From Isotricha intestinalis (lineage: Eukaryota; Ciliophora; Litostomatea; Vestibuliferida; Isotrichidae), in NCBI GenBank assembly GCA_023807065.1, contig JAJJLU010000344.1, forward strand, positions 1 to 64,000: DNA of 64,000 nucleotides. Direction: 5' to 3'. Positions 10,666 through 20,066 of this stretch are shown in pieces. The position numbers and the translations under genes are program-made. A model generated the notes under the pieces. That model made no database searches. It saw only the letters and a list, made by a program, of their open reading frames with translations, and had not been told where the DNA came from. The first letter of the stretch is position 1, and each line of letters begins with the position of its first letter.

Positions 10666-11722
10666 TTAAAAATGTTCATCATCTTCATCAAATTGATCAC
10701 CATCTAAATCTTCACCTTCTTCTCCTTTATTATCATCATATTGTTCTTCCATTATATCATTTTCATCATGAATAATTTGCTTTTCACGATCTTTATTTTG
10801 TTCTATTAAACCTTTTAAATTTTTTTTTGAAAATTCTTCTAATTTTTGATACTTTTCTAATTTGCTTTGTAAATAATCATGGTTCCTTATTTTTTCTACA
10901 TAAATTTTATATATATTTGCTAATTCATTTTCATATTGATTTAATTCAATTTGATGAGAAGGAGTTGCATGTTGAATTGATTCTAATCTCTTTTCTGCTC
11001 TTACTAATTCTTCTTTTTTAATTTGTAATTCTTGTCCTATTTCATTTTGAACTTGTTTTAATTCATTAACATGTGTATCTAATTGTTCTAAAGCTTTTTC
11101 TTGTCCTGATAAAATTGACATTATTTTCTTCTCTATTTCTGAATCTTTTGAATTATCATAATTTGAAGTAATACCATCTAAATATTTTATTGCTTGATCT
11201 CTTGCTTGTTTTAATCCTTTTTCTTTATCTAATAAATCCAACAACTAAATTTAAATTAATTAATTATTTAATAATTACATTTAAACCAAGATCTACTATT
11301 TCTTGTGATAATTCTTTAATAGTGGTCAAGTCATTTTTCTTACTTGTAATATCTAATTCTTGTCCAACTTCATAATCATTTTGAAAAGAAACTGATTTTT
11401 TGGCATTATATAATACTTGAATAACTTTAAGTAATTCTTGAACTGCATGTCCATCAGCTGCATATAATTTCTTTGAATTTAATTTTATTTTCAAGTTATT
11501 ATAAAAGAAAGAACATGCCGCTCTTATAAATTCTACTCTTGCTTTTTCATCTTCTATATTATCTGAAATATCTGCTTTTTTATCAAATCTTGTTGCTAAC
11601 CAATATATTATTTCTGCTACTAATTTAAAGTTTGCTACACGAAAATTCTCCATTGATATTGTTCTTGGATATCCTAAACTACGCATCATTTCACAAAAAG
11701 TCTGTAATTCTCGAAATGACAT
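10666..11722 (-). CDS. CLUAP1: Intraflagellar transport protein 38 (CLUAP1), two exons
   Basis: A subunit of IFT-B, the particle that carries cargo towards the tip of cilia. Exon 1 is 11722-11279 (148 codons) and exon 2 is 11244-10666 (192 codons plus stop), giving 340 residues; the human protein is about 410. The N-terminus MSFRELQTFCEMMRSLGYPR, followed by ISMENFRVANF, matches the calponin-homology-like start of CLUAP1 closely. KLYAADGHAVQELLK is the second conserved block. The second exon is the coiled coil, ending in the acidic tail typical of the family. The exon 2 frame opens with TTG codons and no ATG, which supports the intron. It is convergent with the DRC9/10-like gene. Confidence 0.95.
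11245..11278 (-). other. 34-nt spliceosomal intron of CLUAP1
   Basis: On the minus strand this begins GTAATTATTA and ends AAATTTAG. It is flanked by AAT and TTGTTG. It carries an in-frame TAA, and its removal joins DLGLN to LLDLLDKE, which restores the known order of CLUAP1 blocks (phase 0). Confidence 0.93.
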
Positions 11723-11877
11723 TTTTATTTATTATTTTTAATATTTAAATTTTTATTTAAACATATTATTTACTTAGGTGGGTTTTTATTTTTAATTATT
11801 ATTTATAAAAAATATAAATATTCAATCAAGAATAAGTTATTTTTCTTATATCAAAATTTATAGTATATTTTTCATAA

Positions 11878-12276
11878 TCATTTTTCTTTATTTTCAATAC
11901 TATCATCACCAAATAACTCATTAAGTTCAATTTTATTAACTTTATCACTTAATTCATTATTTGATTCTTCTCCTCCATCAAGAACTTCAATTCCTTTATT
12001 TTTTTCATATAATTTATTAGAGATATCATCTTTGTGAAAATTTTCATTAGGAATTTCATCTTTATAACAACCTTTAATGTCATCCCATCCTTCACCAGGA
12101 ATATAATTCAAATGCTCATCATAATAACCTCCATGTTTATCATATCCTTCTCGATTGAAATAAACTTTATCTGAATCCCAAAAAGAACCATTAGGCGTTA
12201 CAAAAAATCCATCTTCATCCAAACTTCCTTCAATTGATTCATTCCATTCTCTTTCTATAAATTTTTTATTTTCCAT
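11878..12276 (-). CDS. Small acidic protein with Gly/Tyr-rich repeats, unknown function
   Basis: A 132-residue protein. Residues ~18-70 contain imperfect short repeats built on Asp-x-x-Gly and aromatic residues, for example GSFWDSDKVYFNREGYD, then GGYYDEHLNYIPGEGWD. The remainder is acidic and polar. The repeat region is unusually rich in Gly, Tyr and Trp for this genome, which argues for a real, conserved gene. I do not recognise a named family. It ends in TGA, one of the few clear uses of this stop here. Its start lies 68 bp from the start of the divergent WD40 gene. Confidence 0.72.
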   Translation of the reverse strand: MENKKFIEREWNESIEGSLDEDGFFVTPNGSFWDSDKVYFNREGYDKHGGYYDEHLNYIPGEGWDDIKGCYKDEIPNENFHKDDISNKLYEKNKGIEVLDGGEESNNELSDKVNKIELNELFGDDSIENKEK

Positions 12277-12344
12277 TTAAATTTATTTCATTTGAAAATA
12301 TTATTTAAAATCCTTATAATTTTTTTTCAATAAATTTCGTTAAA

Positions 12345-13250
12345 ATGGGATGTGGACATGGAAGAACAGTAGAAAAAAAAGGAAAGGGTGGAAAATTTAA
12401 ATTTCCAAAATGTTCTTTTTCTATTAATTGTAATTGTGAAATTTCATGTATGGAATTAGTAGATAAAAGTAAGATTCTTTTAGGAACTGAAAATGAGATA
12501 AAACTTTTAAATATTTCATCGAACGAACCTAAACCAATATTTAATGAACATAAAGGAATTGTTAATTTTATTTTAAAACTAAAAAGTGGATTATACGCTT
12601 CAGCAGGGCAAGATAAAATAATTAAAATTTGGGATATAAATGAAAAAAAAAGTAAAATGACATTTGAAGGACATACTTCAATGATATGGACATTGACAGA
12701 AAGTTTAGATGAAAGATTAATATCAGGTGCAGATGATAAAAAGATTATTGTGTGGGATTTAAAAATGAAAAAAATGGATTTTGTGTTATATGAATGTAAA
12801 GGTGAAATATCTTCTTTATTAACATTAAAAGATGGAAAAATTGTGAGTGGAACAGGTGATAATAAATTAAGAGTTTGGAATTTAAATAAAAAAGAAATTG
12901 TGAAAGAAATTAATTGTGAATTTAGTGCTTGGTGTTTAAAATTAGTAAATGATAAAAGATTTGGTGCTGGAATGGGTAATGGAGATATATTAATTTATAA
13001 TATAGATAATTTTAATTGTGAAATAATTTTAAAGGGACATAAAAGAACAATTAATTGTTTATTAATATTAAATGATAATGTTTTAATTTCAGGAAGTGAT
13101 GAAACAGATATGATTCAATGGAATTTAAATGATCCAGATTCAAAATATATTTTAAAAGGCCATGAAAATGGAATTAGTTCGATAATAAAAATTGATGAAG
13201 GAAGATTTGCTTCTTCATCAAAAGATAAATTTGTTAAAATTTGGGAATAG
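12345..13250 (+). CDS. Seven-bladed WD40 repeat protein with MGC acylation motif
   Basis: A 301-residue beta-propeller. Seven repeats can be counted, most ending in IWD, VWD, VWN or IWE; the clearest are IIKIWDINEK, KIIVWDLKMK and KLRVWNLNKK. The propeller fills nearly the whole protein, so it is probably a scaffold rather than an enzyme. The N-terminus MGCGHGR has Gly2 and Cys3, the arrangement used for myristoylation plus palmitoylation, so membrane attachment is possible. Stop codon TAG. It is followed on the same strand by the degenerate GTPase (143 bp gap) and the E2 gene. The partner is unknown. Confidence 0.9.
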   Translation: MGCGHGRTVEKKGKGGKFKFPKCSFSINCNCEISCMELVDKSKILLGTENEIKLLNISSNEPKPIFNEHKGIVNFILKLKSGLYASAGQDKIIKIWDINEKKSKMTFEGHTSMIWTLTESLDERLISGADDKKIIVWDLKMKKMDFVLYECKGEISSLLTLKDGKIVSGTGDNKLRVWNLNKKEIVKEINCEFSAWCLKLVNDKRFGAGMGNGDILIYNIDNFNCEIILKGHKRTINCLLILNDNVLISGSDETDMIQWNLNDPDSKYILKGHENGISSIIKIDEGRFASSSKDKFVKIWE

Positions 13251-13393
13251 ATTATTGTAAATTTCAATGAGTAATATATATATTAATTATTTTAAACGAG
13301 TGAAAAGATTTATTCTTTTTTTTTAAGGAAATTTTAAAAATTTTGAATTTAATTATATTTTAAAGACAATAAAATTATTATTAAAAATAACTA

Positions 13394-14017
13394 ATGAATT
13401 TTGAACATATAAGTTATCAAGAAAAAGAAATTGAAGGTGGTTTTATAGAGATTAATGAAGTTAATGAAAATAAACTAATTAATAATGAAAAAATTGAATA
13501 TACCATAGTGTTTTTAGCTGATGAATGTGTTAATAAAGGAGATATAATAAGATGTTATAAAGAAGATAAAAAAATCAATTCAATTGAGAATAGTTTTTTT
13601 ATTGGAATTGAAAAAACAGAAAAAAAAATAACAGCCAATAATGAAGAAATTTTACTTAATTTAATTAATGTTTCTAGTCAAGAAAGATGTAAATTAATTC
13701 ACAAAATAATTTATGAACAAGGAGATGGATTTCTTATATTTTTTAGTTATGAAGATAAAGAATCTTTTGTTTCTGTAAAATTATGGTATGATAATATAAT
13801 CAAATATAAAAAAGATTTAAATAATGTTCCAATATTTATTGTTGGAATTAATAAAAAATATTCAGGAAAAGAGTTAAGAAATTTGACTAAAATATTAAGA
13901 GAAAAGTTAGGGCCTAAACAATTTGAATTTAAAAATTGTAATGATAAAGATATTAAAAGAATAAATTCAGTCATTAATGATTTAGTGTATTTAATTTATA
14001 AATCAAATAAAAAATAA
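13394..14017 (+). CDS. Degenerate Rab/Ras-like GTPase fold (pseudo-GTPase)
   Basis: A 207-residue protein that follows the strand order of a small GTPase but lacks its nucleotide-binding residues. EYTIVFLADECVNKGDI stands where strand 1 and the GxxxxGKS loop should be. NVSSQERCKLI stands in place of WDTAGQERY. DGFLIFFSYEDKESFVSVKLWYDNI matches the GxFLVYDITxxxSFxxxxxWxxxI strand. VPIFIVGINKKYSG replaces the NKxD base-recognition motif. There is no C-terminal prenylation cysteine. Comparison with the intact Rab at 22365-22994 shows the correspondence. GTP binding is unlikely; a role as an adaptor is a guess. Confidence 0.6.
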   Translation: MNFEHISYQEKEIEGGFIEINEVNENKLINNEKIEYTIVFLADECVNKGDIIRCYKEDKKINSIENSFFIGIEKTEKKITANNEEILLNLINVSSQERCKLIHKIIYEQGDGFLIFFSYEDKESFVSVKLWYDNIIKYKKDLNNVPIFIVGINKKYSGKELRNLTKILREKLGPKQFEFKNCNDKDIKRINSVINDLVYLIYKSNKK

Positions 14018-14110
14018 TATTAAATAAAGCAAATTTAAATGTAAATATTTATTTAAAAACAACAAACAAAAAATAAAAACCATTTTGACAAAAAAAAATA
14101 TACAAAAAAA

Positions 14111-14695
14111 ATGGATTCAATAAAAAATCGTATATTGAAAGAATACGAAGATCTTCAAAAACATAAAGAAGAAAACACAGTAACAGTATGGATGGTAGAC
14201 AATAATATTCATCATTGGAAAGGAAAAATAAAAGGACCAATAGATACATGTTATCAAGGAGGAATATTTGTAATTGATATAATAATTCCAAATGAATACC
14301 CATTCAAACCTCCAAAAATGAAATTTGACACAAAAATTTGGCATCCTAATATAAGTTCAGTTACAGGAGCAATTTGTTTAGATATTTTAAAAAATGAATG
14401 GACTCCTGCTTTAACTATTAGAACTGCTTTAATTTCTCTTCAAGCACTTATGTGTGCTCCTGTTCCTGATGATCCACAAGATGCTGTCGTTGCTTCACAA
14501 TATTTAAGTGACATTAAATTATTTAATGCAACTGCCAAACAATGGGTTGAAGAATATGCTAATCCTGAAAAAACTTTACAGAAGAAAATTAAAGAATTGG
14601 TTGAAATGGGATTTACTGAAGATAAAGCAAAAGTTGCTTTGGAAAATAATAATATGGATGTTGAAAGAGCACTCAACTCTTTATTAGGTCAATAA
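14111..14695 (+). CDS. Ubiquitin-conjugating enzyme E2 with C-terminal UBA (UBE2K/Ubc1 type)
   Basis: A 194-residue class II E2 that takes ubiquitin from E1 and forms a thioester on its active cysteine. The UBC core occupies residues 1-150: EYPFKPPKM, then HPN at 78-80, then the active-site Cys89 in GAICLDIL, then EWTPALTIRTALISLQALM. The C-terminal residues ~155-194 form a UBA domain (LVEMGFTEDKAKVALENNN), the layout of human UBE2K and yeast Ubc1, which build Lys48-linked chains. All catalytic residues are present. It is the third of three genes on the plus strand with gaps of 143 and 93 bp. Confidence 0.96.
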   Translation: MDSIKNRILKEYEDLQKHKEENTVTVWMVDNNIHHWKGKIKGPIDTCYQGGIFVIDIIIPNEYPFKPPKMKFDTKIWHPNISSVTGAICLDILKNEWTPALTIRTALISLQALMCAPVPDDPQDAVVASQYLSDIKLFNATAKQWVEEYANPEKTLQKKIKELVEMGFTEDKAKVALENNNMDVERALNSLLGQ

Positions 14696-14844
14696 ATGTT
14701 TTGTTTATGTAATTTATTATATTGAAGAATTTTATTTCAATTTAAATATAAAAAAACATAATAAGATTTCTATTTTTAAATCCTTTATTAAATTTATAAC
14801 TTTTATTTATAACTAATAATAAATTAAAAAAGAAAATAAATATA

Positions 14845-16476
14845 TTAAATATTAGATTGTTGAGCCAATCTTCTTCTAATTTCTAGATGCATAATTTCTC
14901 CCATATTTTCACCCATTTCTTCATCTTCAACTAAATCTTTTTCTTCACTATCTATTCCAGATTTATATTTTCTATAAGCAACAATCCATGAAATAATTAG
15001 AAAAATTAAAGCAAAATTAACCCACCAAAAAACAACTCTCATTCCCCAAATAAAACCTATTCTTCTATCTTCAAAATTATCCATTATAAAACCAGTTAAT
15101 ATTGGTGAAAAAAAATATCCAAATAAATTAAAGATTAACTGACTTAAGCTAGATGAAGTTGCTTGACAATCTTTTCTAACAGAACTTATCATAATTCCAG
15201 TACCAACTGGAATAATTGCAGCTCCAAAAAATAAGAAAGTCCAGAGTAATACAGTTAAATAAAATAAATCAAATAAAAATCCCATTGGAAAAGCAAAAAC
15301 AAAAGAAATAAATCCAAAAGCAACACATAATTTAATTGCTTTTACTGTATTTTTTCCTTTATAACCTCCATATTTATCAGCAAAAACTCCTCCAACAATA
15401 ACACCAGATAATGGAGCTGTTACACTTGTTAGTGAAAATACTATAACAACTATTACTGGTTGAATTCCAAGTATACCTATCATATATTCTGTCATCCAAA
15501 ATTGAATTCCTGTTACTATAAAATATATTGAACATAAACCAAAAGTTACTGTTAAATACAAAGGATTAGTTAAAACTTGTTTAGATTGATAAAAATATAA
15601 ATTTAAATTATTTAATTCAGGTGCATCAATGTGACTTCTATGTGAAAGAATATTCCATGCTTTATCAATTTCAGAAACATCATTATTATCATTTACTTTA
15701 TCATTCACTATTACAATATTTATGTTGACATTTATATATTCATCTTTTTCTAAGTAGAAAAAAATGGAGAAAAAAATTTCAACTATACCTTGGATTTGAA
15801 TGGCAAATCTCCAAGATAAAAAACCATTTAAAAAATTAATAATTAGAGAAGCAATTAAATAACCTAAAACTACACCTAAAGCAGTACAAGAGTGTAAAAT
15901 TCCCATCCATTTAGCAGAATGATTAGAAGGGGAATAATTATTAACCCACACAGGTCCATAAATAACTATAAAAGCTTCAGTCACTCCCATCATAAATCTC
16001 ATTGGAAACATTATATATTTATTACTAGAGAAGGAAAATACAAAACATGAAATACAATTTAAGATTAAAACAACAGCACAAACTTTTGAAGGACTAAATT
16101 TAGAAAAAATTAAAGAAGTAAAAAGTGATGCAGTTGATAAGCCTAAATATACTAATGAACCTAATAATGCTTGTTCTTTATAATCTAATTTAATTTCTTT
16201 TATTATTTCTAATAAACTAGCAGGAATAACTCCAGTGTCATAATTTAAAAATAAATTTGATAAAAGGAATATTATGAATATCATATTTCTTTTGTTAGGA
16301 GGTATATCAAATTGATCTTCTTGATTTTTAATATCAAAAACACTATTCATATTTTTTTGATTTTTATAATTTTTTTTTTGTTTTTGAGTTATAATTTTAA
16401 CATTATTAGATATACTTATTGGATTATCACTAACACTGATAGATTGGTCACTATCTTTATTTGAATTTTCTTTCAT
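14845..16476 (-). CDS. Major facilitator superfamily transporter
   Basis: A 543-residue membrane transporter with about twelve hydrophobic segments between residues ~45 and ~510 and polar ends. MRFMMGVTEAFIVIYGPVWVNNYSP is the helix-4/5 region that in Spinster-like and related MFS proteins reads RxxxGxxEA...P. GGVFADKYGGYKG is the helix 8-9 loop, matching the MFS GxLxDRxGRR motif. A hydrophilic insert lies between helices 6 and 7, as usual. Substrate unknown; the closest style is the Spinster/organic anion group. The N-terminal ~45 residues are polar. The start is 73 bp from the start of the divergent gene at 16550. Confidence 0.9.
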   Translation of the reverse strand: MKENSNKDSDQSISVSDNPISISNNVKIITQKQKKNYKNQKNMNSVFDIKNQEDQFDIPPNKRNMIFIIFLLSNLFLNYDTGVIPASLLEIIKEIKLDYKEQALLGSLVYLGLSTASLFTSLIFSKFSPSKVCAVVLILNCISCFVFSFSSNKYIMFPMRFMMGVTEAFIVIYGPVWVNNYSPSNHSAKWMGILHSCTALGVVLGYLIASLIINFLNGFLSWRFAIQIQGIVEIFFSIFFYLEKDEYINVNINIVIVNDKVNDNNDVSEIDKAWNILSHRSHIDAPELNNLNLYFYQSKQVLTNPLYLTVTFGLCSIYFIVTGIQFWMTEYMIGILGIQPVIVVIVFSLTSVTAPLSGVIVGGVFADKYGGYKGKNTVKAIKLCVAFGFISFVFAFPMGFLFDLFYLTVLLWTFLFFGAAIIPVGTGIMISSVRKDCQATSSSLSQLIFNLFGYFFSPILTGFIMDNFEDRRIGFIWGMRVVFWWVNFALIFLIISWIVAYRKYKSGIDSEEKDLVEDEEMGENMGEIMHLEIRRRLAQQSNI

Positions 16477-16549
16477 TTATTTAAACTTAAAAATTGAATT
16501 TAATTTATTTTTATTTATCGTTAATCTTAAAAAAATTTATAAAATAAAA

Positions 16550-17128
16550 ATGCAACAACCGGAAGACAAAATGCAATATCAAAATTTTGAAAATAACTTA
16601 AATGAAGAAGGCCAAATTCCATTAGAAGAAGAAAAAGTACCAAAAAAAACATTTTTCAACACTCATAAAGAATTTGGAGATCCATATTTCAAATCAACAA
16701 AAGTAGGGTCATGTAGTCATGTACTTGTAAAAAATGGTCGATGTTTAGCTATTCCTTTTGGAGTTATTAATAGAAGAGGAAGACATTTAAATCACTTTAA
16801 AACAGTACCAGAAAAATTATCATCAAATAAGACAATATATATGACAGATTTTATTCCAGTTTCAAATTTACATTGTGGAATGGGAAAGAAACCTTTAGTT
16901 CCATATCATCCTGATTCTCAAAGAAGTAAATTGCCACTTAATGGTATTGTTAGTGGAGCTTCTGCAAATAGATCTTATTTAGAACTTGGAAATTCAAGTA
17001 TTGTTAATAGAAAACAATGGAATACTACTTATAGAGATTCTTATTTGTATCCAAGAATTGTTCCTATTTCAAATAGTGGAATTTGTGCTGATATGGCAAT
17101 TGCTTCTCATCTGAGATTAAATAGTTAA
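16550..17128 (+). CDS. Conserved small protein of axonemal type, unidentified
   Basis: A 192-residue protein with no membrane segment, coiled coil or catalytic motif. After a polar start, residues ~30-190 are rich in Pro, Tyr, His and Arg, with phrases such as HKEFGDPYFKS, GVINRRGRHLNHF and NTTYRDSYLYP. Extended, aromatic and Pro-rich composition without regular secondary structure is typical of microtubule inner proteins of cilia. I cannot match it to a named one. The density of Gly, Pro and Trp well above the genome background supports a real and conserved gene. It lies next to other genes with likely ciliary roles. Confidence 0.6.
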   Translation: MQQPEDKMQYQNFENNLNEEGQIPLEEEKVPKKTFFNTHKEFGDPYFKSTKVGSCSHVLVKNGRCLAIPFGVINRRGRHLNHFKTVPEKLSSNKTIYMTDFIPVSNLHCGMGKKPLVPYHPDSQRSKLPLNGIVSGASANRSYLELGNSSIVNRKQWNTTYRDSYLYPRIVPISNSGICADMAIASHLRLNS

Positions 17129-17328
17129 AACTATTAAAATATTCTAAAAACTATAATTTATTTAAAGAAATTATTTCTTTTCTTTTTTTTACAGAATTTT
17201 TTTAAAATGAAATAATAAGATATTTAATTTAAAAGATTATTTATATTAAATTCAATAATATGAATTTATTAAATTAAAAGAAATAGAATATTATTTATTA
17301 TAGTTTAGGAAAATTATAAAAAATTTAT

Positions 17329-17808
17329 TTAGAATTTTACATCATCAGTTCCTACTTGCATTTCTAAATCTGATATTCTTCTTTGTAAAGCAATCAATTG
17401 ATTTTGAAGTGCTGTTTTTTCTGCTTTTAAAGAAGTAATTTGTTGTTGTAATCTACTATTTTCAGAAGTTTGATGAGAAAAATGTCTTTTCATTTCATCT
17501 TCAACTTTATTTAATTCTTGTAATAAAGTATTTTTAACTTCATGAGTTTTCATTTTTAAAATTTCTTGTAAAGTATCTTTTTCATTTTTTAAAGAAACAA
17601 CATCTTTTTTATGATTATTCATTTCATCTGCAACTAATTGAATTTGTTCTTCTAAACTTGCTAATTTTCCTTTTAATGTTGCTGCATTTGCTGTATTTGT
17701 TGCATTGAAATTATTACCTGTTTGAGTTAAATTTCCTAAATTTGATGAGTTAAATTCTCCTGGATTTGTTTGGTTTGTTCTTCGCATTTGACTTTGAGAA
17801 GCATTCAT
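17329..17808 (-). CDS. Short coiled-coil protein, likely cytoskeletal
   Basis: A 159-residue protein. The first ~45 residues are Asn/Thr/Gln-rich and disordered. From residue ~47 to ~153 it is a continuous heptad-repeat coiled coil. The final part (HFSHQTSENSRLQQQ, ending in RRISDLEMQVG) has the regular look of a strongly conserved parallel coil and differs from the low-complexity Lys/Glu coils elsewhere in the window. I believe similar short coils occur in other ciliated protists, but cannot name the family. Start chosen at the only in-frame ATG. Confidence 0.7.
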   Translation of the reverse strand: MNASQSQMRRTNQTNPGEFNSSNLGNLTQTGNNFNATNTANAATLKGKLASLEEQIQLVADEMNNHKKDVVSLKNEKDTLQEILKMKTHEVKNTLLQELNKVEDEMKRHFSHQTSENSRLQQQITSLKAEKTALQNQLIALQRRISDLEMQVGTDDVKF

Positions 17809-18036
17809 TTTTATTTTTTTATATATTTTTTATTTTTTTATTTTTTTAATTTTTTTTAGAGGTTATAGTTTTTTTATTTTATTTTTTTTTTATTCTTTTT
17901 TTTATTATAATTTAATGTCGTTTTTAGGATTTTTTATTGGGAATTATTTAAAAGTGAATGAATTTAATTTGATAATAAATATTTAAAAATAAACTATATA
18001 AGATTATAATTGTTTTTTCCAATAATTTAAATTCTT

Positions 18037-18492
18037 TTATTTTGTTTTCAATTCATAGAATAAATTAAAAATAAATGGTCCACCTATATATAAAAAAAGG
18101 CAACTTATAATAATTATTATCAATATTATAACTTTTTTTTTAGAAAAAATTTTATTATTTTTCTTTTTTTTAATACCCAAATCACTAATACTTAAATTAA
18201 AATCTTTATTGACATGCAAATTAGTTTGTGAATCACAATGTATATTAATATTATTATATTTTAAATTTTGTTTTTCTTGTAAATTTTTTTTATTTTGGAA
18301 AATTGAATCAATATCTTGAAAACCATTAATTAGAGATTTATCAAGTATTCCAGGACTAGTTTTTATTATTTCAAAATCTTTAGATAAATTTAAAGTGTCG
18401 TTTAATTTTTTTTCATTCAAATTTTTGTCATTTATTAATTTTTGAGGTGTTAATTGTCTTGTTACATCTCTTGTAGTTGTCACACTATTCAT
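18037..18492 (-). CDS. Putative tail-anchored membrane protein
   Basis: A 151-residue protein of mostly polar sequence, with one strongly hydrophobic segment near residues 118-142 (VIILIIIIISCLFLYIGG) preceded by a run of lysines. The end is a short tail. This is the arrangement of a C-terminally anchored protein facing the cytosol. There is no signal peptide and no heptad pattern convincing enough for a SNARE. Function unknown. Confidence 0.55.
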   Translation of the reverse strand: MNSVTTTRDVTRQLTPQKLINDKNLNEKKLNDTLNLSKDFEIIKTSPGILDKSLINGFQDIDSIFQNKKNLQEKQNLKYNNINIHCDSQTNLHVNKDFNLSISDLGIKKKKNNKIFSKKKVIILIIIIISCLFLYIGGPFIFNLFYELKTK

Positions 18493-19520
18493 TGTTAATA
18501 ATTGATAATATGAATTAATTTAAAATATTTAATTTATTTAGTTTAATTTTTTAATCTCTTTATTTCGTCATCAATTAAAAAATTAATGTTTTTTGTCCCT
18601 TTTATTAATATATAAAGACATTTATGATTAATAAAAAATTTATTTTTTTCATCTTTAATTATTCTTGATTCAATTTCTTTAAAGTTCATGGAGTATATTA
18701 AATAAAAATAAAAAAATTAAAATATAAAAAAATCCCATTTGTTTATCAAATAAACTATAATGTAAAAAAAAAATTAAAGAGGAATTATTTTTAAGAAAAA
18801 GGCTTTTATCTATTGAATTAAAAATAAATTAATTTCATTAAAAAAATCAAATTGATATGACAAAAGAGTTCAATAAATTAGTAATTAATATTAATATAAT
18901 ATGAAAATATAAAATATATGAAGTTATAAAAGATTAAATATATTTAATTAAGGGAAGAATAATTTTTATTAATGTTTAACTAAATGATAATCTAGGAATT
19001 AATTTTTTGTTTAAATATGAGAAACAATTTCATATTTACATAATGATTTAAATAGTATTAACAGAAATTTAAAAATAAAAAAATGAACAAAAATAATAAT
19101 CCAATTATAAATTAATTAAGTTTTAATTTTTTTATCAATTCCAAAATTTATGTTTTCTGAATACTTTCTTTATAAATCCAATATATAATATAATTGAAAT
19201 TATTCTAAATAAATTTACTTGATAGGATAACATGTTTACAACTTCTTAATATTGAAGAAACACATTATGTTAATATTAATATAGTTATTTTATATTTCAA
19301 ACAAAAATATCAGTAAAAAGAATTTAGGATAAAAAACTCTTGCACAATCTATTGAAATTTGAAAAATTGTTAGTGAGATAAAATTTATTAATTTCTACTT
19401 ATTTTTTATATATTATCTTAATATTAAATAATTATAAGATAATAAATATATTTAATATTATTATTTAAATAATAAATATAAAGTGGACTAAAATGAAAAT
19501 ATAAAAAATAATAAAATATA
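18493..19520. other. Gene-poor intergenic region
   Basis: About 1 kb of A/T runs between two minus-strand genes. It contains one possible 48-codon frame, listed separately; nothing else was recognised. It should include the promoter of the tail-anchored protein gene and the 3' end of the CAP gene. Confidence 0.35.
18543..18689 (-). CDS. Possible 48-residue small protein
   Basis: An ATG-initiated frame on the minus strand (18689-18543), starting MNFKEIESRIIKDEK and ending in TAA. Amino-acid use is like that of neighbouring genes. In 80% A/T sequence a frame of this length can arise by chance, so it is only a candidate. It might be a separate small gene or a lost part of the next gene; I found no intron that joins them. 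Confidence 0.22.
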   Translation of the reverse strand: MNFKEIESRIIKDEKNKFFINHKCLYILIKGTKNINFLIDDEIKRLKN

Positions 19521-20066
19521 TTATATTTTTATAACATTCTTTCCAAAATCATTAAGTACATTTCCAGCAGGATAATAATTACCAACGGCATACCATCTTC
19601 CTTTTTTACTTAAAGCTCCTCCAAATCCAACTTCTTTAGTATCTTTCCAAACAACTTGAGTAAAATGACCACATAATCCAACATTATTTGTGCTTTCAGG
19701 TTTATTAAAATTATAATCATTAATTTCATTATACCATTCTTCAGTCATCATATTTCCATTTAATAACATTCCTTCACAAAGAAAAAGATTTTCTCCTAAG
19801 TTTTCTTCATGATATTTATTTTTAGAATGCTGAAAAATATCTTTTGATGCTAAATACTCTGCATATTTTTGTGCTATTCTATTTAAGTCTTTATTTATTT
19901 TTAATTCTGGAACTGAATGTAATTTACGTAATTCATTATGTTTGTTTAATGAATCTTGGATAAATTGATTTAAATCAAAATTTTTATTTTCTTGAATTGA
20001 TTTCCTTTGTCCTTTTGATGATTGTTTTTTCTGATTTGCTAATTCTTTTCTTATACATTGTCCCAT
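19521..20066 (-). CDS. CAP/SCP domain protein, GAPR-1 (GLIPR2)-like
   Basis: A 181-residue member of the CAP superfamily. Residues ~32-180 carry the domain: LNKHNELRKLHSVPEL, then AQKYAEYLA, then the signature GHFTQVVWKDTKEVGFG, and finally GNYYPAGNV. There is no signal peptide. Instead the protein starts MGQC with Gly2, as in GAPR-1, which is myristoylated and sits on the cytosolic side of Golgi membranes. It therefore seems to be the intracellular type and not a secreted one. CAP proteins bind lipids and sterols; no enzymatic activity can be claimed. The domain looks complete. Confidence 0.9.
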   Translation of the reverse strand: MGQCIRKELANQKKQSSKGQRKSIQENKNFDLNQFIQDSLNKHNELRKLHSVPELKINKDLNRIAQKYAEYLASKDIFQHSKNKYHEENLGENLFLCEGMLLNGNMMTEEWYNEINDYNFNKPESTNNVGLCGHFTQVVWKDTKEVGFGGALSKKGRWYAVGNYYPAGNVLNDFGKNVIKI

